Source: Zygnema cylindricum
Lineage: Eukaryota; Streptophyta; Zygnematophyceae; Zygnematales; Zygnemataceae
Length of the DNA stretch: 64,000 bases
Direction: 5' to 3'
Assembly: GCA_037447655.1 (NCBI GenBank)
Contig: JBBHKE010001584.1
Location: 1 to 64,000 of the forward strand
Positions 46,901-59,800 of this stretch are shown here, one piece after another (the stretch's first letter is position 1; each line of letters starts with the position of its first letter). The notes under the pieces were generated by a model. The model saw only the letters and a program-made list of their open reading frames with translations. It searched no databases and had not been told where the DNA came from. Both the position numbers and the translations under genes were made by a program.

Positions 46901-49900
46901 TATGGTAAAGCTATTGTGCTAAGTGAAACATTCAATTCTCACATGTTTTATAACATGAGAAAATTATAGATTTGCAACAGATTTGAAAACTCTTAACTTC
47001 CCTGAAGCATCAAACAATATTGGAATATTGAATGACCAGTTTTACATTTACATTGATGCAAAATTGAATGAACATTTTTCGAATCTAACGATTTTGGAAA
47101 ATTGAATGACTCGTTTTTGCAGTTTACTTCAAGACAACAGATTAACCAACAATATCCCTTCTGAATTATTTTACCTTAAATCGACGGATGATATCAAGAT
47201 GTACGCCAAATACCTTTCTCTTTTGTTCTGGTCTATATTCAATTCTTTAAATAGACTTTTCACAGTCGATTTATGCTGCATTCAATTCGAAGAATTTAAG
47301 TCTCACGTAATTTTGTGTAAAATTCGTTGCCTCTTTTTAGTGCTCTGACACTAAGGCTAGACATGGACAATAGTGACCGTTGGAAAAAAAGTCCGTTCAA
47401 AATCGAACCCACCAAAAACTTGAAATATTGGCCAATAACTTTTAATTTTATGATGGGAAAATTAGAAACACAGCATCTACGTGAGGTTGCCGAATTAAAA
47501 AACTGAGCATAGGAAAAAAACAATTGTCGTTCAAAAAATTGGGATTATATGCCGACATGCAAAAGTGATGCTTGGTAATCCTACCATCTGTAATGGACGG
47601 CTCAAATTGACTTCTTTACATGAGAGAAAACTACATTAACTTCATTCTAGGAAGTCATGTAACCGGTGTGGACACTCCCGTTAAATTGCTACTCACACCT
47701 TTTTTTTACAAGTCAGCTCAAATTTCAAATTTACTTTCATGGACAGTCAGTCAAATCAGTATAGCCGTGAGTCATGATAACTTCTTTTAAATTATAACAA
47801 CTTGAAAGTAACTCGTTTATTTATTTATAACTCAAGACGATTCTAACTTGATATGGCAGTGACTTGAGCCGGAACCATTTTGGTGGACTTTTTCCTTCAG
47901 GAGTTAACTTACTAAATGAAACATTGACGACATTGTAAGTCTTAAAGAAACTTTTGCATTTCTATAAAATCATCTGTTTAAAACCTAGACTTTTGGTGAA
48001 TAGAACAATAACACTCGTACTTTAAAAGAGCTTTTGACTTTGTATGAAGTAATGGTCCCTTTGCCATTGTTTACATTACCTTCTACAATCCACAATCTCC
48101 CATCCACTTTGCCTCTTAACCTCATCTCTCTCTCTCCCCCTCTTCCTCTCCCTCCCTCTCCCTCTTCCTCTCCCTGTCCCTATCCCTATCCCTCTCCCAC
48201 TCTCTTTCCCTTTCCCTCTCCCTCTCCCTCTCCCTCTCCCTCTCCCTCTCCCTCTCCCTCTCCCTCTCCTCTTCCTCTCCCTCTTCCTCTCCCTCTTCCT
48301 CACCCTCTTTCTCTCCCTCTCCCTCTCCCTCTCCTCTTCCTCTCCCCCTACCTCCCTCTTCCTCTCCCTCTTCCTCACCCTCCCCCTCACCCTCTCCCTC
48401 CCCCTCTCCCTCTCCTTCTCTCTCTTCCTCTCCCTTTTCATCTCCCTCTCCCTCTCCCATTCTCTTCCCTTTTTCTCTCCCTCTCCCCCTCCCTCTCTCT
48501 CCCTCTCCTCCTCCCTCTCCCACTCCCTCGTCCTTTCCCACTCCCTCGTCCTTTCCCACTCCCTATCCCGCTCCCTCCCCTCCCTTTCCCTTCCTCCCCC
48601 TCTCTCCCTCCCCCCCCCTCTCTCCCTCCCTCCCCCTCTCTCCCTCCCTCCCACAATCTCTCCCTCTCCCTCCCCCTCTCTTTCTCCCCTGTCCCTCCCT
48701 CCCTCCCTCCCTCCCTCCCTCCCTCTCTCCCTGATTGGATTGTACTTATCGTTGTTTCATTTATGTATTAAGGCGATTGAGCAAATGCGGACTGGAAGGC
48801 CATATTCTCCCCGAACTCAGTGATCTTCGGAAAATTCAGTACTTGTGAGCCATCACTTTCTTGCTTCTGACTTAATTTTATTTTCTTAATATTATCATAT
48901 CTCTGTAGTGACCATTTGTTTCATAGGTATAACTTGCGGCTTTACTATGGGTAACATGCGAAAAAGCCGAAACCGTTTAGTACGCACGGAAAACATATGT
49001 AGTTACCGTATATTACGTTACAGTACACATACTATTCTGCTGCAACGAGCGTACCATTTATTGCGTGTGGACTTGATTGACGTCAGAGCAAGTAAATGTC
49101 ATAGTCATGCCATTCAGAATAGCAGACATCAATAGTTATTAATGTTGTCAACATACAGTGACCTAGTATATCTATGGCGCTGTACTCTAATTTGTATTCT
49201 TGAGGTAATGACTTAGACCTAGACAGAGATGCAGTCTACATCAATTAGATGAGAAATCAAATCTTCAATTTACAACGCACATTATTGTTTTTTGTAATTT
49301 TGACAAATTGTAAATATGTTACGGTTCTGGCTTTCAGATTCCAAATATATATATATATATATATATAATATTCTGATTATGTTGTATAGGTTTTATGTTT
49401 ATATATGTATACATATGTATACTCATGTACAAATATTATTTTAATATTATTTGTATATATTAAGGAATTGTTATTTTTCAAATTTTTGCAGGGATCTAAG
49501 TAAGAATGATTTTGTCGGATCTCTTCCGTCATTAGAAAAACTCACGAATCTGATTTCGCTGTAAGTTCTTGCTTTTATAAACTCCAAATATTTTCTAATT
49601 CGTAAGCTTAGCATTTCTGTTGTTTTAAACTCCAAAAATTGTATAATGTTTGTTTTAATGTGTTTTCAAAATCCTAAGATGTAGGAATCTTTCATAAACA
49701 AAATACAAAATTTTTCTTGTAAAATACGAGGTTTATTGAAACCTTAAAGGCATATTGAAAATTTAAAGGTTTGTTCTAAAATTTGATAACGACGCATAGC
49801 ATAAGTAAAACAATCTTAAACCATGGTGATTGCCATATTATTCAGTAATAGAAAAACGGAAATATGCAATAAATTAAAATTAATCATCAAGTAGAAATTA

Positions 49901-52900
49901 CAAACATCGAAAAAAAACGACAAAAAACGCAAAACAAATTTAGTAACTGTAAGCGAGAATAGGCCTACAGATGAGGGAATTCCGAGCTAGTCGCACTATA
50001 CTTTATTTGTTTTGAAAACACTACCCTATGCTTGTTATGAAAAAATTCCTTTGTGGTTTTGCATCCATCCTTACATTAGGTTTGTTTCTTTGTTTGAAAA
50101 AGTCAAAGCTTCCTTTTGCACTATCATGTTTAAACATTTAAATGGCCGACAATTCCAAGCAGTAGTGTTGGGTATCGGGTAAATTCATATCGCGATGATT
50201 TCGATATTCGATATATCGAATATCGATCGCGCAGACTCCTCGATATATTGTACCGGGACCAACATAAATTATCGCGATATATTGTATTTTTTAAATTTAA
50301 TATTTTATATAATTTGTTATTTTAGTGAAAAAACAAATTGTCTGATACACCACGTACGACGTGATTTTCGTTCCGTGACTTAAAGGTAGCCGCCGCAAAA
50401 TGTAACCGAAAAAAAAGTACTAATATTTAGTACGTAAAGAACTTCACATATTCTAATTTACTCAAAGTATAATCTGAAAAAAAAAATTGTAGACTTATTA
50501 TTATTATTATTAATTATTTTTTGAAGTGTGCAAAATGTGAATTTGTATTATTATTTTTATTAATTATTGTTTGAAGTGTACAAAATGTGAAAGTTTATTA
50601 TTATTTTTATTAATTTGGAGTAGCAGTAGCTGCAACTACCAGCTGCAGTAGCACTAGTACTGGCAGCAGCAGTAGTACTAGCAGCAGTAGCAAGAATAGT
50701 TATCATTTTTTTTTTTTAAAACCTCGATATATCGGCGATACGATTATCAGCGATATATCGGAGATATATCGTGATCTTTAGATTTTCGGTATATCGAAGC
50801 GATATATCGAATATCGGGTACCTGAAATTCGATACATATCGAATATCGGCAAATGGTCCTCGATACCCAACACTACACCGTGAATCGCTATTAGCGTCAA
50901 TGTTTTTTTTGCCACTTAGAACATCTTTTCTCCGTACACACTTGTCGGATTGTGGATCTGACGGTTGCGATTGAAAGGTAACATTTTCAGCTTCCGATTG
51001 GCGGTCTCCAATTGAAAATCCGACAAGTGTGTACGGAGAACAGATGTTTTAAGTGGCGAAAAAAACATTGACGCTAATAGCGATTCACGGTGTACCAAGC
51101 AGAGTGTGGACGCGAATTTTAAATTTTTCGTTAAGTAGAAATTTATTATTGCACGGAATTGCAATCGCACGAAATTAATCGCACGTAATTTCTGCTCTTA
51201 CCTTTGTCCACCGTATGCTAATTCTGTGGGAAAAGCTACAGCTACAGTACACCGTGTATCGCTATTAGTGTTAATAAATTTTTCGCCACTTAAAACCATA
51301 GTTCAAAAGTAGGCGTTTTTATGGTAGGCCTTTGGTAGGCGCACAAAACTTGGCACTAAACTTCCGTAGAGTAGGCATATTGTATGGGTGTGCGTTGCGA
51401 ACACTCTTGTACGATCGTACGAATATGACGTATGATCATAGTACAGCGCACGCCACCTGACGAAATTTTTTAGCGAACTGACGCGGCGTAGGATGACATT
51501 CCGCCGGAAAGAAAACCCGGAAAAAAAAAAAAAAAAACGCGGACGGGCAACCTGGTTGGTCAATCTGTGGCTTTATTTAAGATCGCTACTTTGATCTGCG
51601 ACCGTCCGATCGTCCAAATCTGACGGTTGAAATAAAAAACACCTCAAAATTCACAGAAAAAATATTTTTTGTCCGATTTTTTTTCAAAATTTAGACATGC
51701 CGTTTAATTCTCTATCGATCGATGTGCAACTCAACCCTCTTAACCTTTTTTTTCATTTTTCGACCAATACAATATGGGTCTTAAGGGCATATTGTATGTT
51801 TTGCATACAATAGGCATACTGTATGGGCCTACTTTCACCTACTTTTGAACTATGCTTAAAACATCTTTTCTCCGTACACATTTGTACTATTTTCACATGG
51901 AGACCGTTAATCGGAAACTGAGAATTTTATCTTTCAATCGCAACCGTCAGATCCGTAATCCGACATTTGTGTACTGAGAAAATACGTTTTAAGAGACTAA
52001 AAAAACATTAACACTAATAGCGATTCACGGTGTACCGTACTCCGTAGTAAATCCTACCTCGAACGAAATGTTACTTCATACGAAATGCTAATTCGTATGG
52101 AATGCTACAGCGTACGAAATGTTTGTACTTTTAAAACGTTAGCTTTAAAGTTTAAACGTCTCAATGTCAATGACTCTGCCTAGGAGCTTTGTTTTCCATT
52201 TGCCTATGAAATGTGTTATTTTTGTCCTTTAGCCCTTTTTTTTTCTTTTTCCCAATCTATGCTTATCTAGATTCTTGATTCTGTATTTCTAAAAACCATA
52301 TTGTAAAATACCATTTGATTTCATATTTTGATTGTAACAATGTTTTGTTTATTTGTTTCTTGTGAACAGAAGCCTCTCTGGGAATACTCTTGAGTTTAAT
52401 GAAACTGATCTTCCTAAGTCTCCTCTGCAAAAGTTGTGAGTCACAATAGAAAAAAAAAAAAACTCCTTTTTGTTTTGATGATCATTTGGAAAAGGTTTGA
52501 GAGCCGAAGTAATTGAATAGCTTCTTTTAGAAAAAAAACCATATATTATAAAAAAAGAGGGAAAAAAAATTGTTTCTGAGTTATGAAAAAGGTTTGCTGC
52601 AAATTTGTTCAACATTAGCTATTCATCTGGCGAGGTGTTTTAATTACACGAAAAGGACGGTCCTGTTTTTGGCAATTGTTGCAAACCAAGTATTTTTTTG
52701 AGTGATTTCAGATAAGTTTTTCTTAATTATCTGCAGTGCCTTCTTCTTAGTCGCTGATCGTTATTTCTGGATTACCAAAAAAAAAAGGGCTACAAACGGG
52801 GTATAAATGGGGCTCAAAGTTTACTTCCGTATATAAATTCTATAAATATGTGTTGTTGTCTAATACATATCTATGTTTTTTTGTGGTAAATGTTTATTTG

Positions 52901-55900
52901 CAGGGATTTGAGTGCTATAAGAGCTAAATTGCCTTCACTTCCGGAATTTCCTGTGACCTACTATGACAGTCTACTTACTTTGTAAGTTCACTGCAGTTTT
53001 TTTTTTTTTTTTTTAAGTATCTTACAGTTTTACTTTGCAAATTTATTGCAGTTTTTATTTTGTAAGCTCATTGTTGTTTTTACTACGTAACTTTATTGCT
53101 GTTTTTATTTTGCCGTTTTTACTTCGTATGTTTATTGATACTTTTACTTCTTAAGTTATTTGAAATATTTAAATGAGCTCCTTCAAAAAACTTCATTTAA
53201 TAAGCTAATTACAAATGCAGCATTTCCTCATGTTCCCCGAAGTAATTGCTGAAATTTTACAAAAAATTGTGTAGGTTTTTGCGAATTTGTGCAGATTTTT
53301 GCCTGTTTTTGTATGTTTACTAGGAATATTCATTGATGTGAATATTTTTTCAAATCTGATTTCCCCTCTGATTCTTATTCAAAAAATTATACAAAGATTC
53401 TCAAACAAAACTCCCTGGAAATTTATTTAATTTTGTTCACATGCAAGAAATCTGGTGAGTAAACCAACAAAACAGTTTGTCAATTAATAAGAAAATCTAT
53501 ATATATATATATATATTAAATTCATGGATTTGAGATTCCGTGTGCTTCAAGCATGGAACGTCCTACTCAAAATTAAATTCGTTGTTTATTCCAACTTTCG
53601 AATTCATTTTTATTCTGACTTCAAAATTTTAAGCTTCTGTATAGTTTAATTATTTATTTTTGATTGGATTTCTTGTTGGTTGGTGTATACAGGAGCCTTG
53701 ATTCAAACCTCATTAGTGGGAACATCACGACATCATATTTTAATAAATTTAAAAAACTCCAAGCAGTGTAAGTATCATTTATAAACATTCGAATAATTAA
53801 TCAATTGATGCAATAGATTCAATTAATTAAGGATTCAGTTATGGTCATTATTTAAATTTTAATTTTCTCCCTCTCCAAAGGGTGCAAATGATTTTGCAAA
53901 GTAAATTTCTGATAGTATAGTACTTGAATTTTTTATATTTCAGCTTTATGTTATTCAATTTTTGTAGTTTTTTTTGGGAGTTTCTCAGAGATGTTTTGGG
54001 TTTTGTGGGGTTTTCAATAAACATATCTGGTCATCATTTTGTAGTTATATAATGAATTGAAAGGTGTATTCAGTATATGTTGATATATATTGTGTTTTTG
54101 GTGGTAAAAACTTCGTTTATTTATAGCTTCGTAGGTAACTTCTTCTTACACTTTTTCATCTTTTCTTTTTAATTAGCTGAAGCTTTTGTTCAATACTGTC
54201 TCCCAGCTTTGTCGACTATTGCAGATTTCAATTTTTTTTTTTTATAACCGTATAAAAATTTGTATACTGGATAACTTAAGTACGGCACTTTTCATCTCCT
54301 TATTTATAAAAAACCCTAAAATTTGAAATTTTATCGATTTGCAGATTTTTGAAAAACAACGAACTTAGTGGAGATGTGGTTCTTCCCATTAATGGCATTG
54401 ATTTGAGCTCTACAAATCTTGAGTTTTTGTCTTTAGCGAGCAATAAATTGAGTTTAAGTCAAGGAAACCTCCAGAATACTTCCAGCTTATCTTTGGAGTA
54501 AGTGGAATCGGCTGGATTAAGCTTTTTCTTTCACAACAATGCAAGAAAAAACTATCGGTATACAATGTTTGATATTTGCACGAAATAAAACAAAAAATAA
54601 AAAGAAAAATCTTTACGAATTCTTTTCTTTTTACGATCGTTTTTTTTTTCCATGATTTTTTGACAATTTAGCGATCAGTAAATTGAGTTTTGGTCAGGGA
54701 AACCTTCTCAATATTACCGCGTCATGTTTAGAGTATGTGGAATTTAAAAGATTTCATTTTTAGATCAAAAGGGGATCGCTTAAACCCTTGGTTTGACAAA
54801 AATGCAAAAAAAAAATACATATTGTTTTTTGTACAATTTTTTTTTTCTCTCAATACTTTTTTTTTTACGTTAGTATGTGTATATGTAAATGCATATGTAT
54901 CCGTGTACCTATATGTATTTGTATATGTATACGTATACGTATACGTAGACGTATAGGTATATGTATACGTATAGGTATAGGTATATGTATATGTATATGT
55001 ATGTGTATATGTATATGTATATGTATATGTTTATGTATGTATGTATATACATGTATATGTGTGTATGCATGTGTACGTGTACAGTATATAACGTGCAAAT
55101 ATATGTGTACTTAAATATTTACTTACTTGTTATGGTGTAAAGATACAGTATATGTAGGTATAAAGATATTTATGTATGTATGTAAATATACTTCTACATG
55201 TTTAAATATATATTTACATATGTATATATACATGTGTATGCACACAAACATTGTGGTTCATGTAGGAATTATTTTACAAGCTTTAAATAGAATACAATGG
55301 AAATTATTCTAATTCACTTAGACAAATCGTGACAAGACGCTCAAATTATTTTTGTTATCTTTCTTTTCCGGCATCTATAGTGCTCTTGATTTTTTGATTT
55401 TTTTCCCTTTTTGGAGACCTGGTCGCTTACAGCAAATCAAAATTTAATTCCATTATACTAGTTTGTTTTTCCCTTCCTGCAATTTTACCGGTAATATAAT
55501 AAATAATGAGACTTTCTTTATTTTTTCCCCTTTTCCCTTTATCTTTTTTTCTACCTAAACTTGGACAATAGCAATTGTTTGTTGTTTATTTTTTGTATCA
55601 CAACCGTATATCATCAGAAACTCTTTTTCATTTCCCTGTTCTTTTTTCTTCTTTTTGTCTTCATCTTTTCATTGTTTTCTTTGTCTTTGTCATTAATTTT
55701 TTTCACTTAAGCTTGCCCGTTGAATTATGTTGTTACTTCATTCATTTTTACTTTCTATTTCTTGTTGTAGCTTTATATGCCCTCATTAACTTTTTCTAAC
55801 TCTCTCACTCCCTCTCCTTCTCCTCTCCCCCTCTCCCTCTGCCTCTCCCTCTCACTTTTCCTCGCCCTCTCCCTCTCCCACTCCCTCTCCTTCATCGCCT

Positions 55901-55911
55901 TCCCCTCCCCT

Positions 55912-56006
<95 letters not shown>

Positions 56007-56755
56007 TCCCCCTCTCTCTCCCTCCTCTCCCCCTTCCCCTCCCCCTCCCCTCCCCTCCCCTATCCATCCCCTCTCCCCCTCCCCCTCCACCCCCCCTCCT
56101 GCTCCCCCTCCACCCGCTCTCCCTCCCACTCCCTCCCCCCCTCCCCCTCCCCTTCCCCCTCCCCTTCTCCTGTTCCCCTCCCCCCCCCCTCCCGCCCCCC
56201 CCCCCCCCCCCTCTTCCCCCTCCCCCGGCCCCTCCCCTTCCCCCTCCCTCTCCTCCTTCCCCTTCCTTTCCCCTGCCCCTTTCCCCCCTTTGCACTCTCC
56301 TTGTCCCTCTTCTTCTCCCTCTCCCTCTGCCTCTCCCTCTCTCCTCTCCTTCTTCCTCTCTCTCTTTCTCCCTCTCCCTCTCTCTCTTCAGCCTTGCAGG
56401 CAACCCTCTATGCCAAAATACAACCGACCAGAATATTCGTGACCTATGTAAAGACACTGCCGGAGTTATGAATGACTATGTGGCCGGACCGGTTTGCAAA
56501 AGAAATTGTTCTAATGGGAACCTACCGAATCCATATTTATATTTTACGAACAATGGGTCTTGTACTTGTTCAGGATTTCTCAATATTGAGATCATTGTTG
56601 GGAATCCTTTATTGGCTTATATTTCTAAAAGAGGGATAAGAGCTACAATGGCGTCAGTTGCCAGAGCTCTTTCTGTTGATCTAAACCAGGTATAAGTTTC
56701 TTAAGTTTGTCTACTACTTGTTTGTATGTGTTTTTTCTTTTTTGCTTGCTTTTTT

Positions 56756-56807
<52 letters not shown>

Positions 56808-59800
56808 CCTCGTTTTTTCGTTTTTTCGTTCTTTTCGGGTTTCCGTTTTTTGGTGGGGAGTGTCTACAAGGGTGAGAGTTTTCGGCCGGGTATGGTCTGG
56901 TCTTGGTCTATTATATAAGTTTATAAGTTTGTATGTGTATGTGTATGTGTATAAAATGAAAAATAATTGCATAAAAAAAATGATAAGCTTTTTCGAAGTA
57001 AAGAAATCATTAGAAAAATTAATTTCGCTAGTAATCTTCTGTAAAATAGAAACTAGTTTTATCAAAATATGATTTTTTATTTCATTTTTGTTGATATACA
57101 ATTTCAGTTGTGTAAATAGTGAAACGTCCATTTTTAATTTTTATTTTAGTGCTCTCTCTCTCTCTCCCTCCATCTCCCTCCCTCTCCCTCCCTTTTCCCT
57201 CCCTTTTTCCCTCCCTCTCTCTCCCTCCATCTCCCTCCCTCTCCCTCCCTTTTCCCTCCCTTTTTCCCTCCCTCTCTCTCCCTCCCTCTTCATGTATTTT
57301 TCAATGTGGTACTGTTGTTTCATGGTTTTTTTACGTCGGTTTATGTAAATCTATTGTTCGTGTAGAGATACTTTTGCTACCATCTCTACACACTTTGAAA
57401 CCATTGTTCTTTGGAATCATTGTACTTTATTGTCTTGTAAATTATCGAACCCTTACGGTGACCTGTACATTCACCAAAATTGTTGTCGATTAGTTGATTC
57501 TTTCACCATAGATTCCATAAACGATTTTTTTTTTTTTTGTTTTTTAACTCTGCCGTCCACCGTCTCTGTTATCGGCCGTCACTATTTATAGCTTTTTGTT
57601 TTTTGCGGCTTCGATTATGTGGTGGATGTAGTGCAACCGGTCCACTCTAAATTTAGAGTTAGAGTTAGTACTCACATTATTCAATAAGGACATTGAATTC
57701 ACCTATTATAATGAGAAAACATTCTCTCTCCTTCGCTCCCCTTTTTGTATTGTTCTTGTCGATTTTTGTATTATTTGCTTCCATGTTTCTTCTTTGTCGT
57801 GACTCTCCTCTCCCTTATCTTTTATATTTTTTCTTCGATGTCTCTTTCCTTTGCCAACCATGCCTTTACCTTCAAGAGTTTTGGGTCGATATGTTTTCTT
57901 ATTTTTCTTTTTCAAATGTTGGTTTTTAATCAAATGAAAATAGAAGTTCAGTTTTATGCGAACACGCTTAAGTTCCATACTCTTATTCCAAAAGATAAAA
58001 AAATTGCAAAATTTGTAAGCTTTCTTGAATCTTGGAGGTGGCCCGGATGCGTTAAACGTTTATTAAAGAAAAATTATGATCTTATATTTTTTTTTTTCGT
58101 ATTTTTTCCTTTCCTTTAACATTACATTCCAAGTAACATTTTTTTATACTTGAACAAAAAAAAATCTAAATTTATGCAGTTTTCGCAAATATCAGCGGTG
58201 ATCCGAATAATCTAAAATTAAAAATTACAAATTTTCCGCATTGTTTGTTACTTTTTTTCCTTTTTTTTTTTTTTGGATTCGATCTTGGCGTTACTTTCTT
58301 TTGCGTGTTTAATATTAAGCTTCTTATTCTAATTAATTATTATTATTATCGTTATTTTTTTTTTGCTTTTGCAGATTTATGTGGCTTCTGCAAATTTTGC
58401 AGATAATGACGATTCTTTAGAATTTAATTTGCAAATTTTCGGTACGGATGAAAATTCGCCCGGTCCACAAATAAAAAAAATTCTCCAAACTATCAAAACT
58501 GTTGAAAGTGTCGGCACGGTCGATGGATACAAATTTCTCTCTGAAGTGATTTATACCCCTGGTGAGTAAGACCGCTTCAATGATATCTGTATTTGTTTAC
58601 TTTTATACCGACCTTAGGTTTTTTAAGGGGTTTTTGGGTTTCCCTGTTTGAGCTGCAACATCAATTTTTATAATTTTTTTTTTTTTTTTTTTTTCCTTCA
58701 AGTAAATCTTCATTCAATCGTTATATATATTCAATTTCGGTTTCTTTATTTTATCTTAAACTCAAAACTTTCTTACCTTTTTTTTTTTTGTTTCCCCTTC
58801 TGCGTGGTTTGCAGTTCCCCCTCCTCCTTCCCCTCCTCCTCCCACGTCGTCTCTCACTATTTTAGACGGTAAAAATGGATCAGGTATAATTTTTTTTTTT
58901 TTTTTTGTAACCATATTTACTTTCTTTAATTTTGCCATGTTTCTCAAACTGATGTTCTAGAAGGTGCATTTTTGAAATCCCTATGGGCTGTGTCCTACAA
59001 GAACTCTAAAAGAATAATGAAAAGAATATATATATAAAAAAAAAAGATGGTAAGAAAACCGTACCGAAATTTGACTTGACGAGTCTATAATCTATTATTT
59101 TATCAATCATTTCATGGAACTCCCAAATTATTAATAGTACTGTAGTGCCATGGCTCGTAACCAAAAGTACAGTAAATACGTACGATGAACCGAAATTAAA
59201 GTAATTTAATACGACATCTCCATAATCAGCGTAATAATAATTTCGTATGATAAATCATATATTAAAAAAATTCGTATGATGACTCGTACTCAAAAGTAAT
59301 TTAGTGCGTATTCTTTCTCCAGGAGTACAAGGATGGTTGATTGCGGTGATCTCCGTACTTGCGGGACTATTTCTCATCACAACCATTATCCTTGCAGCAT
59401 ATCTGCACCACAGTCGTGAGTTTTCAAACACTTTGCATGTAACATAACAGTGATTTTTGTTTTTTTTTTTTTTTCCTTACTTCGATATACTTGAATTATA
59501 ATCATAGGCTATCAAACTATTTGCGGCTTGTGATATTGTACTTAATTCTCACACTTCTTGACGTACTTGAAGCACAATGGTTTTCTAACAGGCACATTCT
59601 CTTCCATATGATCCATATCTCTCCCTCTCTCTCCCTCTCTCTCCTGCCCACTCTTCGCCCTCCCTCCCTCGCTCCACTCCCTTCTCTCTTTTCTCCTCCC
59701 TCTCTTCCTCCCTCCTTTCCTCCCTCTGCCTCCCTCCCTCCCTCTCTCCCTCTCTCGCTCCTTTCTCTTCCCTTCCATGTACCCCCCTCTCTCCTTCCTT

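Larger units (their letters stand above)
35294..53767 (+). other. Exons 5-28: one LRR per exon (24 repeats)
   Basis: Each exon is 66-78 nt (two inserts: 105 nt at 36487 and 93 nt at 42881), begins with the last base of a Leu/Met/Ile codon and ends with the first two bases of one, so all introns are phase 2. Most exons encode one plant LRR of the form L-x-L-x-x-N-x-L-x-G-x-(I/L)-P-x-x-(I/L)-x-x-L-x-x-L, for example exon 18 (44973-45044): [19 protein letters not shown]. Some are irregular (exons 10, 13, 26, 27 lack the G-x-(I/L)-P core). Several N-x-S/T sites suggest glycosylation. Confidence 0.9.
56392..58561 (+). other. Exons 30-31: Cys-rich juxtamembrane ectodomain
   Basis: Exon 30 (56392-56689) encodes residues about 783-882 and starts [14 protein letters not shown]. 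Its Cys residues lie at about 790, 802, 818, 822, 840 and 842: [11 protein letters not shown] and [10 protein letters not shown]. The G-N-P-x-C opening, then C-rich turns and a C-x-C before a beta-rich domain, is the layout known in LRR VIII-1 kinases. Exon 31 (58375-58561) continues [11 protein letters not shown] and a [13 protein letters not shown] helix-like stretch, ending SEVIYTPG. Confidence 0.8.

Noticed and set aside
48034-48771. 245-codon Pro/Ser/Leu-rich frame and antisense Arg/Glu/Gly frames
   Set aside because: Products of the pyrimidine tract in intron 23; all frames stay open because C/T-only DNA lacks stop codons.
55777-56457. Long poly-Pro (+) and poly-Gly (-) frames
   Set aside because: Low-complexity C/T DNA including the 92-nt poly-C run; the real exon starts at 56392 in a defined frame.
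56643-57131. 162-codon minus-strand frame with a poly-Lys run
   Set aside because: Antisense of exon 30 end and the poly-T run; no domain.
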